A stretch of DNA of 30,583 nt from Eubacterium sp. (GTDB lineage Bacteria; Bacillota_A; Clostridia; Lachnospirales; Lachnospiraceae): positions 1 to 30,583 of the forward strand of contig JAILEL010000355.1 in NCBI GenBank assembly GCA_024687845.1. Direction: 5' to 3'. A model generated the notes under the pieces. The model did no database searches. It saw nothing but the letters and a program-made list of their open reading frames with translations, and was not told the origin of the DNA. Made by a program: the position numbers and the translations under genes. This document shows positions 24,198 to 30,583 of this stretch, piece after piece. How positions within the stretch are numbered: the stretch's first letter is position 1; each line of letters opens with the position of its first letter.

Positions 24198-25373
24198 TTA
24201 TTTTGTTGCATTCTTCTTTGCTGCTACGATATCAAATACAACGGCTGCAAGAAGAACGACACCCTTAACTATCTTCTGCCAGTTAGCATCAACGCCTGTA
24301 AGTGACATTCCAAGGTTGATAACACCGATAAGTGTAGCTCCGATAACCATTCCGAAGATCTTTCCTGAACCACCATAAGCTGATACACCACCAACTACGC
24401 AGGCTGCGATAGCATCCATCTCATAGTTTGTTCCAGCAGTTGAGTTAGCTGCCTGGAATCTAGCTGCAACTATGAATGTTGTAATTGCTGTAAGTACTGC
24501 CATGTTAAGGTATGCAAGGAACATTATCATCTTAGTATTAACACCTGAAAGTCTTGTTGCTTCAGCGTTTCCACCAATTGTATAGAAATAACGTCCAAGA
24601 ATTGTCTTAGATGTAATGAAGCTGTATATAAGTACTATTGCTATAACCCATACAAGTACTGTAGGAATTCCACCTGCCATAGCAAGCTTGTAAGCAAAGA
24701 GCATAATAGCTGCTACCGCAAGTACAGTTTTAACAACAACAGATACCATTGAATCTGCTTCATAACCCTTCTTGATCTTATTTGCTCTGGTCATGAAGTT
24801 AACTACTGCAACAGCCACGCTACCAACAATACCAGCAACCAGACATACTATATTAAGTGTTCCAGCTGGTGTAGCGAAGAGCTTTCCAGAGAAAATATTA
24901 AGGAAAGTCTGCTGAGCTGCAAATGAGATAGATCCTGTATTACTATTTGCTGAAAGAAGTGCTGTTCCCCAGCCTCTGAATGCAAGGTATCCAGCCAGTG
25001 TTGCAATCCATGGTGGGATATTTACATAAGCAATAAGGAAACCAAGTACGCATCCATATATAACACCCACAAGAAGCATCAATAATAATGATACTCCAGG
25101 GTTCATCTGCTTAACCTGCATGAGAATACCGCCGATAGCTCCGAGGAAACATACAAAGGATCCGCAGGAAAGGTCGATATTACCACCTGTCAGCATACAC
25201 ATAAGCATACCAGTTGCAAGAACGAATACATATGCATTCTGTGTTATAAGAGCATTGAAATTCAGTGGCTCAAACATTCCACCGCCTGTCATAATCACGA
25301 AGAAGATATATACCAGGACGAGGACTATAAGCATTGCATTTTTCTTAAGTATATTTAAATATTTTTTAGCCAT
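24198..25373 (-). CDS. mmsB: Multiple-monosaccharide ABC transporter permease, second copy
   Basis: Inner-membrane permease of the BPD_transp_2 family, 391 residues with about 10 hydrophobic segments. It would form the channel for sugars delivered by the ChvE-type binding protein. Landmarks are NAYVFVLATGMLMCMLTGGN (46-65), IPPWIATLAGYLAFRG, TILGRYFYTIGGNAEATRLS and the loop IAACVVGGVSAYGGSGKIFG that contacts the ATPase. It is colinear with the preceding permease throughout, so the pair arose by tandem duplication. The start has GGAGGAGG shortly upstream and lies 16 bases after that permease's stop. As last gene of the operon it is followed by the hairpin at 23989-24030. The two permeases may form a heterodimer in place of the usual homodimer; this is an inference. 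Confidence 0.93.
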   Translation of the reverse strand: MAKKYLNILKKNAMLIVLVLVYIFFVIMTGGGMFEPLNFNALITQNAYVFVLATGMLMCMLTGGNIDLSCGSFVCFLGAIGGILMQVKQMNPGVSLLLMLLVGVIYGCVLGFLIAYVNIPPWIATLAGYLAFRGWGTALLSANSNTGSISFAAQQTFLNIFSGKLFATPAGTLNIVCLVAGIVGSVAVAVVNFMTRANKIKKGYEADSMVSVVVKTVLAVAAIMLFAYKLAMAGGIPTVLVWVIAIVLIYSFITSKTILGRYFYTIGGNAEATRLSGVNTKMIMFLAYLNMAVLTAITTFIVAARFQAANSTAGTNYEMDAIAACVVGGVSAYGGSGKIFGMVIGATLIGVINLGMSLTGVDANWQKIVKGVVLLAAVVFDIVAAKKNATK

Positions 25374-25389
25374 GACTCATCCTCCTCCC

Positions 25390-26556
25390 TTACTTTTTCT
25401 TCCTACTTGATACTACGTCAAAGATTATGGCTACAAGAACAACTATACCTTTAACTACCTTCTGATAGTTAGCTTCAATACCCATGATACTCATACCCAT
25501 GTTGATTACACCCATGAGAAGAGCACCGATAACGATACCGAATACATTTCCTTCACCACCATATGCACTTGCTCGACCAATGAAGCAGGCTGCGATAGCA
25601 TCCATTTCATAACCCTGACCAAATGTTGGCTGTGCCTGTGTTGCTCTTGCTATAGTAAGGATACCTGCAAGACCGGACATAAGTCCCATATTGATATATG
25701 CAAACAGATAAACCTTTCTTGGGTCTACACCGGAAAGTCTGGTAGCTTTTTCATTACCACCAACTGCATAAAGGTAACGACCCATTGTTGTATTTCCTGT
25801 AATATAAGCATATGCAAGAAGTACAAGTCCTATCCAGATAAGGGATGTTGGAATTCCCTTATATTTTGAAAGCTTGAAGAAGAACCATACAACTGCTGCA
25901 CAGATTATAACTGACTTAGCAATATCTGATGCTATAGGACCAGCTTCATAGCCCTTAGCCTTAGCTGATATACGTCTTTTTGCTACGAGAATTACATAAA
26001 CTGCTGAGAGGATAACACCTACCAGAAGACATGTAATGTTAATTCCATTTCCATGGAACAGATCAGGAATGTAGCAATCTGCACCACCACCGAATACATT
26101 CAGGAAAGTAGTATTTCTAATACCAACTGTAAATCCCTGAAGTACAACGTTCGCGAGTCCCCTGAAGGCATACATACCTGCCAGAGTAGCGATAAATGGT
26201 GGAACCTTTACATAAGCAATCCAGAAGCCCTGCCATGCACCTACCAGAAGACCTCCGACAAGCATAACTATAACTGCTACCCAGACATTTATGTTTTTAT
26301 CCATAAGCACGGCACCAATACCACCAACAAAGCAGATTACGGAACCGCAGGCCAGATCGATATTACCACCTGTCAGGATACAGAGGAGCATACCTGCTGC
26401 AAGAACGAACACATATGCATTCTGACTGATCAGGTTATTGATATTCTGTGGAAGAAGTATATTACCACCAGTTGTAATCTGGAAGAATATCATTACAGCT
26501 ATAAGGGCAATGACCATTGTATATTTTTTTAATACTTCACCGATTTTTATCTCCAC
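25390..26556 (-). CDS. mmsB: Multiple-monosaccharide ABC transporter permease, first copy
   Basis: BPD_transp_2 family permease of 388 residues, close to GguB/MmsB in length and layout, with about 10 membrane segments. Landmarks are NAYVFVLAAGMLLCILTGGN (46-65), VPPFIATLAGMYAFRGLANV, TTMGRYLYAVGGNEKATRLS and the cytoplasmic loop IAACFIGRASAYGGEGNVFG. In that loop R328 (codon at 25573-25575) stands where the neighbouring permease has Gly. The start is GTG at 26554-26556, sharing a base with the TAG stop of the ATPase gene, with GGAGGTG 7 bases upstream, so the two are tightly coupled. In the operon it follows chvE and the ATPase and precedes a second permease. Confidence 0.94.
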   Translation of the reverse strand: MEIKIGEVLKKYTMVIALIAVMIFFQITTGGNILLPQNINNLISQNAYVFVLAAGMLLCILTGGNIDLACGSVICFVGGIGAVLMDKNINVWVAVIVMLVGGLLVGAWQGFWIAYVKVPPFIATLAGMYAFRGLANVVLQGFTVGIRNTTFLNVFGGGADCYIPDLFHGNGINITCLLVGVILSAVYVILVAKRRISAKAKGYEAGPIASDIAKSVIICAAVVWFFFKLSKYKGIPTSLIWIGLVLLAYAYITGNTTMGRYLYAVGGNEKATRLSGVDPRKVYLFAYINMGLMSGLAGILTIARATQAQPTFGQGYEMDAIAACFIGRASAYGGEGNVFGIVIGALLMGVINMGMSIMGIEANYQKVVKGIVVLVAIIFDVVSSRKKK

Positions 26557-28100
26557 TACTGGTCACCTCCCTTTCCGGACTGAAGGATACATGCCATAAT
26601 ATTTTCCTGTGTAGCCTCAGAAGCAGGCATCTCACCTACGAATTTTCCTTCGTTCATGATATATATCCTGTCACTCATTCCAATTACCTCCGGAAGCTCG
26701 GAAGAAATCATAACTACTGATTTTCCAGCTTTAACAAGGTCATTGATGATACAGTAAATCTCATATTTAGCACCTACGTCGATACCTCTTGTAGGTTCGT
26801 CAAGAATCAGAATATCTGGATCGGTGAACATCCATTTTGCAAGAAGTACCTTCTGCTGGTTACCACCAGATAGGTTACCAACATTCTGCTCAACGGTAGG
26901 TGTCTTGGTACGAAGCTTGTCTTTATATTCTACAGCTACTGCATATTCCTTATCAGAATCTATGATTCCATTGTTGCTGACACCTTTCATATTTGCAAGA
27001 GAAGTATTTACTCGGATAGGATTAGAAAGAACAAGTCCATTTCCTTTTCTGTCCTCAGTAACATATGCCAGTTTTGCATCGATTGCTTCTCTTGGATTCT
27101 TAAGAACTGTCTGCCTTCCTTGTATGGAAAGAGTTCCCTGAATATCTGAACCATATGATTTACCAAAAATACTCATAGCAAGTTCAGTTCTACCGGCGCC
27201 CATAAGTCCATAGATACCAACAACTTCACCCTTTTTAACATTGAAGTTTACATTATCTACAACCTTACGCTCGGTATAAAGAGGATGATGAACTGTCCAG
27301 TTCTTAACCTCCATATTGATATCGCCGATTTCTACACCTGATCTCTTAGGGAATCTGTCTGTGATCTCACGACCAACCATTCCCTTGATGATTCTATCCT
27401 CATCGATATCCATTGTATGGCAGTCCATGGTTTCAACTGTTGAACCATCGCGGACAACTGTTATCTTATCTGCTACGTAAACAACCTCATTAAGCTTATG
27501 AGTAATGATGATCATCGTCATGCCTTTCTTCTTAAACTCAAGCATGAGATCAAGAAGAGCCCTTGAATCTGTTTCATTAAGCGATGATGTAGGCTCGTCG
27601 AGGATAAGAAGCTTTGCATTCTTAGCAAGAGCCTTTGCAATCTCAACCAGCTGCTGTTTACCTGTTCCTATATCTTTTACAAGTACGCGCGAAGATTCTG
27701 ATAAACCTACCATTTTCAGGTATTTATCAGCTTCACCATACGTTTCATTCCAATTTATTGCATTTTTACTACCGCGTTCATTACCCAAAAACATATTCTC
27801 GCCAATGGACATCTGCGGTACGAGTGCGAGTTCCTGATGAATTATTACAATTCCTTTACCCTCAGAATCTTTGATGGTCTGGAACTGACAAACCTCCCCG
27901 TCATAGACGATGTCGCCCTCATAACTGCCAAATGGATATATTCCCGAAAGTACGTTCATCAGTGTACTTTTTCCAGCTCCGTTCTCACCAACGAGAGCGT
28001 GAATTTCTCCTTCTTCCACCTGTAAGTTTACATTGTCAAGGGCCTTAACGCCTGGGAAGACTTTGGTGATATTCTTCATTTCAAGTAATATCTTAGCCAA
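26556..28100 (-). CDS. mmsA: Multiple-monosaccharide ABC transporter ATP-binding protein
   Basis: Tandem-domain ATPase of 514 residues powering sugar import (MglA/XylG/GguA type). The N-terminal domain has Walker [11 protein letters not shown], an atypical signature region [16 protein letters not shown] and Walker [13 protein letters not shown]. The C-terminal domain has the degenerate Walker [11 protein letters not shown], typical of this group, the signature LSGGNQQKV and Walker [13 protein letters not shown]. The start is TTG at 28098-28100, chosen because GGAGGG lies 6 bases upstream and because [20 protein letters not shown] begins like the family. The next ATG, seven codons in, has no ribosome site. 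It sits 299 bases after chvE and its stop overlaps the next permease start. Confidence 0.95.
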   Translation of the reverse strand: MAKILLEMKNITKVFPGVKALDNVNLQVEEGEIHALVGENGAGKSTLMNVLSGIYPFGSYEGDIVYDGEVCQFQTIKDSEGKGIVIIHQELALVPQMSIGENMFLGNERGSKNAINWNETYGEADKYLKMVGLSESSRVLVKDIGTGKQQLVEIAKALAKNAKLLILDEPTSSLNETDSRALLDLMLEFKKKGMTMIIITHKLNEVVYVADKITVVRDGSTVETMDCHTMDIDEDRIIKGMVGREITDRFPKRSGVEIGDINMEVKNWTVHHPLYTERKVVDNVNFNVKKGEVVGIYGLMGAGRTELAMSIFGKSYGSDIQGTLSIQGRQTVLKNPREAIDAKLAYVTEDRKGNGLVLSNPIRVNTSLANMKGVSNNGIIDSDKEYAVAVEYKDKLRTKTPTVEQNVGNLSGGNQQKVLLAKWMFTDPDILILDEPTRGIDVGAKYEIYCIINDLVKAGKSVVMISSELPEVIGMSDRIYIMNEGKFVGEMPASEATQENIMACILQSGKGGDQ

Positions 28101-28258
28101 AATTATCCCTCCAATCTTTCTTTTGCTTGCTTTCCTATAACTTCTAAACTACTGAATCTATTAATCTCCCAATTATATAAAAGCAGTTCTAACTTACTGC
28201 CATTATATAAAACTCTATGATTACTTTTCCCTAGTTAATAAATCTTTTAAAAAAATAT

Positions 28259-28285
28259 AAAACAATCTGATGATTCAATTGTTTT
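28259..28285 (-). terminator. Attenuating terminator candidate between chvE and the ATPase
   Basis: AAAACAAT (28259-28266) and ATTGTTTT (28278-28285) form an 8-bp stem. On the minus strand it is followed by ATATTTTTTT, as expected for a partial intrinsic terminator. Confidence 0.5.
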
Positions 28286-28342
28286 TATTGATAATAAATA
28301 TATATTTTACCCGATTATAAATAGTGTTTTTTTTCATTAATC

Positions 28343-28373
28343 GACAGGCGGGTATATATAATGCCCGCCTGTC
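28343..28373 (-). promoter_or_regulatory. Strong intercistronic hairpin after chvE
   Basis: GACAGGCGGG (28343-28352) and CCCGCCTGTC (28364-28373) form a perfect 10-bp GC-rich stem with an 11-base loop. ATTAAT on both sides extends the stem past a one-base bulge. On the minus strand it is followed by GATTAATGAAAA, not a T-run, so it looks like an mRNA 3'-protecting stem for chvE. Confidence 0.7.
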
Positions 28374-28399
28374 ATTAATAGTTACATTAGAAATTCTAA

Positions 28400-29623
28400 T
28401 TATTTAAGCTGATCCTCTGTATAGTAACCTGAATCAATGAGGAGTTCCTTGTAGTTGTTTGCATCTGCGAATACAGGCTCGCAAAGGTATGAAGGAACTG
28501 TAATTACATTGTTGTTATATGTTGTTGTATCATTAACATCAACTGTTTCGCCCTTGATAATCTGGCCAACCATCTTAACAACCTGGCTTGCAAGTGTACG
28601 TGTATCCTTGAATACTGACATTGACTGCTTTCCAGCGATCATGTTCTTTGTATTTTCAATATCACAGTCCTGACCAGTGATGATTGGGTATGTACCTGTG
28701 TAGTTAGCTGCAAGTGCGTTCTCAACACCAAGTGCTGTTGAGTCATTTGAGCAAAGCCATACATCAACGTTTGTTCCATCAGCATAGTATGATGAAAGGA
28801 TGTTCTCTGCTCTTGACTGAGCTGTTTCTGTTGCCCATGTAGGAGTTGCACACTCTTCAAATGTCTTCTGACCTGATACTACGTTAAGCTTTCCAGACTC
28901 GATGTAAGGCTTAAGTACATCATAAGCACCATTGAAGAAGAAACCAGCATTGTTATCACCAGGGTCACCAGCTGTGAGCTCGATGTTGAATGGTCCTGCA
29001 GCATTGTCAAGGTCAAGTGTATCTTTTACATAAGTACCCTGAACTGTACCAACCATGTAGTTATCAAATGTTGCATAGTAAGAAACTGCATCTGAATCCA
29101 TAAGCAGACGGTCATAAGCTATAACAGGGATTCCTGCATCCTTAGCCATTCCAAGTGCCTCACCAAGTGAAGAACCTTCGATAGCTGCGATAACGAGAAC
29201 GTCACACTTACCAGAAATCATGTTCTCAACCTGTGAAAGCTGTGTCTGAACATCGTTTGAAGCATACTGAAGGTCAACTTCATAACCAGCTGCCTCAAGT
29301 TCGCTCTTCATGTTGTCGCCGTCCTGATTCCATCTCTGAAGGTCCTTTGTAGGCATTGAAACGCCGACTTTCTTTCCTTCACCAGATGTTGCATCTGCTG
29401 CTGTGTCCTCAGCTGCTTCTGTTGTCTCAGCTGCCTCTGTAGCTTCTGTATCATCTGCAGGAGCTTCTTCCTCAGCCTTTGCTTCTGTTGTCTCAGCTGC
29501 CTCTGTAGCTGCTGTATCAGATGAAGAATCTGAACTACTTGTGTCTGATGATCCACAACCTGCAAGCAGGCTTGCTGCCATTGCTGTTCCCAGAAGGGCA
29601 GCCATAAACTTTTTCTTAAACAT
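28400..29623 (-). CDS. chvE: ChvE-type multiple-monosaccharide-binding lipoprotein
   Basis: Extracellular receptor of the sugar importer, 407 residues. A lipoprotein signal peptide ends at the lipobox LLAGC (C23), so the mature protein is tethered to the outer face of the membrane. Residues 24-85 form a Ser/Thr/Ala/Glu linker containing a perfect 30-base DNA duplication. The periplasmic-binding fold follows, with KKVGVSMPTKDLQRWNQDGD (about 86-105), VLVIAAIEGSSLGEALGMAK, IPVIAYDRLLMDSDAVSYYA and the second-lobe GTYPIITGQDCDIENTKNMI. These resemble ChvE of the glucose/galactose/arabinose group more than XylF. AGGAGG lies 7 bases before the ATG. It is the first gene of chvE-mmsA-mmsB-mmsB and is separated from the ATPase by two hairpins. 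The exact sugars cannot be read from the sequence. Confidence 0.94.
   Translation of the reverse strand: MFKKKFMAALLGTAMAASLLAGCGSSDTSSSDSSSDTAATEAAETTEAKAEEEAPADDTEATEAAETTEAAEDTAADATSGEGKKVGVSMPTKDLQRWNQDGDNMKSELEAAGYEVDLQYASNDVQTQLSQVENMISGKCDVLVIAAIEGSSLGEALGMAKDAGIPVIAYDRLLMDSDAVSYYATFDNYMVGTVQGTYVKDTLDLDNAAGPFNIELTAGDPGDNNAGFFFNGAYDVLKPYIESGKLNVVSGQKTFEECATPTWATETAQSRAENILSSYYADGTNVDVWLCSNDSTALGVENALAANYTGTYPIITGQDCDIENTKNMIAGKQSMSVFKDTRTLASQVVKMVGQIIKGETVDVNDTTTYNNNVITVPSYLCEPVFADANNYKELLIDSGYYTEDQLK
29415..29510. repeat. Perfect 30-base direct repeat in the chvE linker
   Basis: Positions 29415-29444 and 29481-29510 are identical over 30 bases and both encode part of an Ala-Thr-Glu-Ala-Ala-Glu-Thr-Thr-Glu-Ala type linker. 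Recombination between them would remove 66 bases, in frame. Confidence 0.85.
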
Positions 29624-29708
29624 ACTAAAACCTCCTATTTTGTATTGTTTTTAGTTTCTATGTATTTTTGCCGAACGAATGATAATTTTTCCTTCTTTTC
29701 CTTTCGAC

Positions 29709-29738
29709 ATATTAATATTAACACACTGTAAATAGCAA
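29709..29738 (-). promoter_or_regulatory. Promoter candidate for the sugar importer operon
   Basis: Minus-strand TTGCTA (29733-29738) and TAATAT (29709-29714) with an 18-base spacer, about 85 bases before chvE and downstream of the terminator at 29806-29851. I see no clear catabolite-repression operator. Confidence 0.4.
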
Positions 29739-29805
29739 TAGATTGTCAGTTTCTTTCAATTTTTATCATTTTTTAAAGCTACATGAACAAAAATTCGCAT
29801 AAAAA

Positions 29806-29851
29806 TAGCACGATATTGTTATATTGTTCCAAAAATAACAATATCGTGCTA
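29806..29851 (-). terminator. Terminator of the XylF-like gene
   Basis: TAGCACGATATTGTTA (29806-29821) and TAACAATATCGTGCTA (29836-29851) form a perfect 16-bp stem with a 14-base loop, followed on the minus strand by TTTTT. It separates the upstream binding-protein gene from chvE. Confidence 0.85.
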
Positions 29852-29880
29852 TAAATTTATAATTTATGACATTTTGAGTT

Positions 29881-29896
29881 ATCCGTGAATAGAAAC
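29881..29896. repeat. Degenerate solo copy of the MITE terminal motif past the XylF-like gene
   Basis: ATCCGTGAATAGAAAC matches 14 of 16 positions of the terminal repeat at 17081-17096. It lies four bases beyond the stop of the XylF-like gene. Confidence 0.4.
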
Positions 29897-29899
29897 GGT

Positions 29900-30583
29900 T
29901 TAATCACTTACATTCAGATATACCTCATCTCTCGAATGAAATCCAGATGCAATAATAGTCTCATCTATATTGTCCTTTGTCACTGCAATTGGATCTATAT
30001 AGAAATACGGAACATTGTATGTGCCGTCAGAAATAGTATTTTCAATGTCTGTAAGCTTTGTTACTTTGCCCTCTCGTCTGCTCTTTCCAAGCTTTATCGC
30101 ATATTCAGCAGCCTTCTGAGCCAGCTTCTCAACAGGCTTATAAACTGTCATGACTTGTGTACCTTCCACAACTCTCTGACAAGCCTCCAGATCTGCATCC
30201 TGTCCCACTATCTTAATCTTTCCAGCCAGTCTTGCTTCGGATAGTGTTCTTATTATGGTAGTAGCAATATTGTCATTACCACACATAATAGCATCTACAT
30301 CTCCAAGCTCCGTGATATGCCTGCCTATATATTCAGAGGCTTCTTCAGCCTTCCATCCGGTAGTATGGAAGCACTCTATTATAGAAACATTATTGTTATC
30401 CATAACATGGGTGAAGCCTGCTTCAACCATCGCAACATTACTATCTTCGGTAGGTCCGGAAAGCATTAGCACTTTTTTGTTTTTCAACCCGGAATTAACC
30501 AAAGCCTCTCCCATCAGAGTTCCAACCATCTCATTATCAAATGAGATGTACAGGTTTACATTTGAATTGTTAATAAGTCTGTC
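29900..30583 (-). CDS. XylF-like periplasmic sugar-binding protein (5' end cut by window)
   Basis: C-terminal 227 residues of a substrate-binding protein; the frame is open to the right edge. The first visible residues DRLINNSNVNLYISFDNE, then MVGTLMGEAL, are the hinge region typical of D-xylose-binding XylF. They are followed by KKVLMLSGPTEDSNVAMVEA, VDAIMCGNDNIATTIIRTL, KIKIVGQDADLEACQRVVEG and TQVMTVYKPVEKLAQKAAEY. It differs clearly from the ChvE-type protein downstream (28400-29623). It ends at a strong terminator (29806-29851), so it is a separate unit rather than part of the importer operon. Because the start lies outside the window, a signal peptide, lipobox or fusion to a sensor or regulator domain cannot be checked. 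Xylose as ligand is a family-level inference. Confidence 0.9.
   Translation of the reverse strand, partial: DRLINNSNVNLYISFDNEMVGTLMGEALVNSGLKNKKVLMLSGPTEDSNVAMVEAGFTHVMDNNNVSIIECFHTTGWKAEEASEYIGRHITELGDVDAIMCGNDNIATTIIRTLSEARLAGKIKIVGQDADLEACQRVVEGTQVMTVYKPVEKLAQKAAEYAIKLGKSRREGKVTKLTDIENTISDGTYNVPYFYIDPIAVTKDNIDETIIASGFHSRDEVYLNVSD

Larger units (their letters stand above)
28101..28399. other. AT-rich spacer between chvE and the ATPase gene
   Basis: About 300 bases without a gene. It contains the GC-rich hairpin at 28343-28373, a second hairpin at 28259-28285, and a direct repeat ATTATATAAAA (about 28173 and 28203). Such long spacers after binding-protein genes usually set the ratio of binding protein to transporter. 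Confidence 0.7.

Noticed and set aside
29415..29510. Mobile element ends in chvE
   Set aside because: The direct repeats lie within an in-frame low-complexity linker and are explained by coding repeat expansion.

Overview
The window reads as chromosome of a low-GC, Gram-positive anaerobe of the Clostridia, most likely a Lachnospiraceae relative (Coprococcus/Lachnospira/Butyrivibrio type). The grounds are the valS-gdpP-rplI-dnaB order, strong AGGAGG ribosome sites, a ChvE-type lipoprotein sugar importer, and an operon that resembles uncharacterised families I associate with Lachnospiraceae. No phage, plasmid, CRISPR or rRNA/tRNA genes were seen. All genes but one lie on the minus strand.

Layout, left to right. 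1-6652: a housekeeping operon read right to left, valS (valyl-tRNA synthetase), gdpP (c-di-AMP phosphodiesterase), rplI (ribosomal protein L9) and dnaB (replicative helicase, cut by the window edge). It has a near-consensus promoter at 6700-6728. 6653-7352: a 700-base gene-free stretch holding two adjacent, related, roughly 260-base imperfect palindromes. 7353-13468: a three-gene operon of unknown function: a 1335-residue solenoid protein, an Hsp70/actin-fold-like protein and a TPR-like protein. 13686-14738: the only plus-strand gene, a HisC/CobD-like aminotransferase with its own promoter and terminator. 14782-15573: a lone A24 prepilin peptidase whose leader carries eight copies of an 8-base repeat. 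15739-19815: a group made of a zinc-ribbon membrane protein, a small membrane-anchored protein and aroB. A 227-base MITE-like element with perfect 16-base terminal inverted repeats and 8-base target duplications sits in front of aroB. 19957-21507: a PutP-type sodium symporter. 21714-23792: an EF-G-like GTPase with altered GTPase motifs. 24198-29623: a multiple-monosaccharide ABC importer (chvE, mmsA and two tandem mmsB-like permeases). 29900-30583: the C-terminal part of a second, XylF-like sugar-binding protein.

The genes are mostly core metabolism and transport; the novelty lies between them. The best candidates for something undescribed are the MITE-like element that duplicated the aroB ribosome-binding site, three solo copies of its terminal motif elsewhere, the twin long palindromes upstream of valS, and the Hsp70-like/solenoid/TPR operon. 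Promoter and terminator calls are by eye and were not scored by software.
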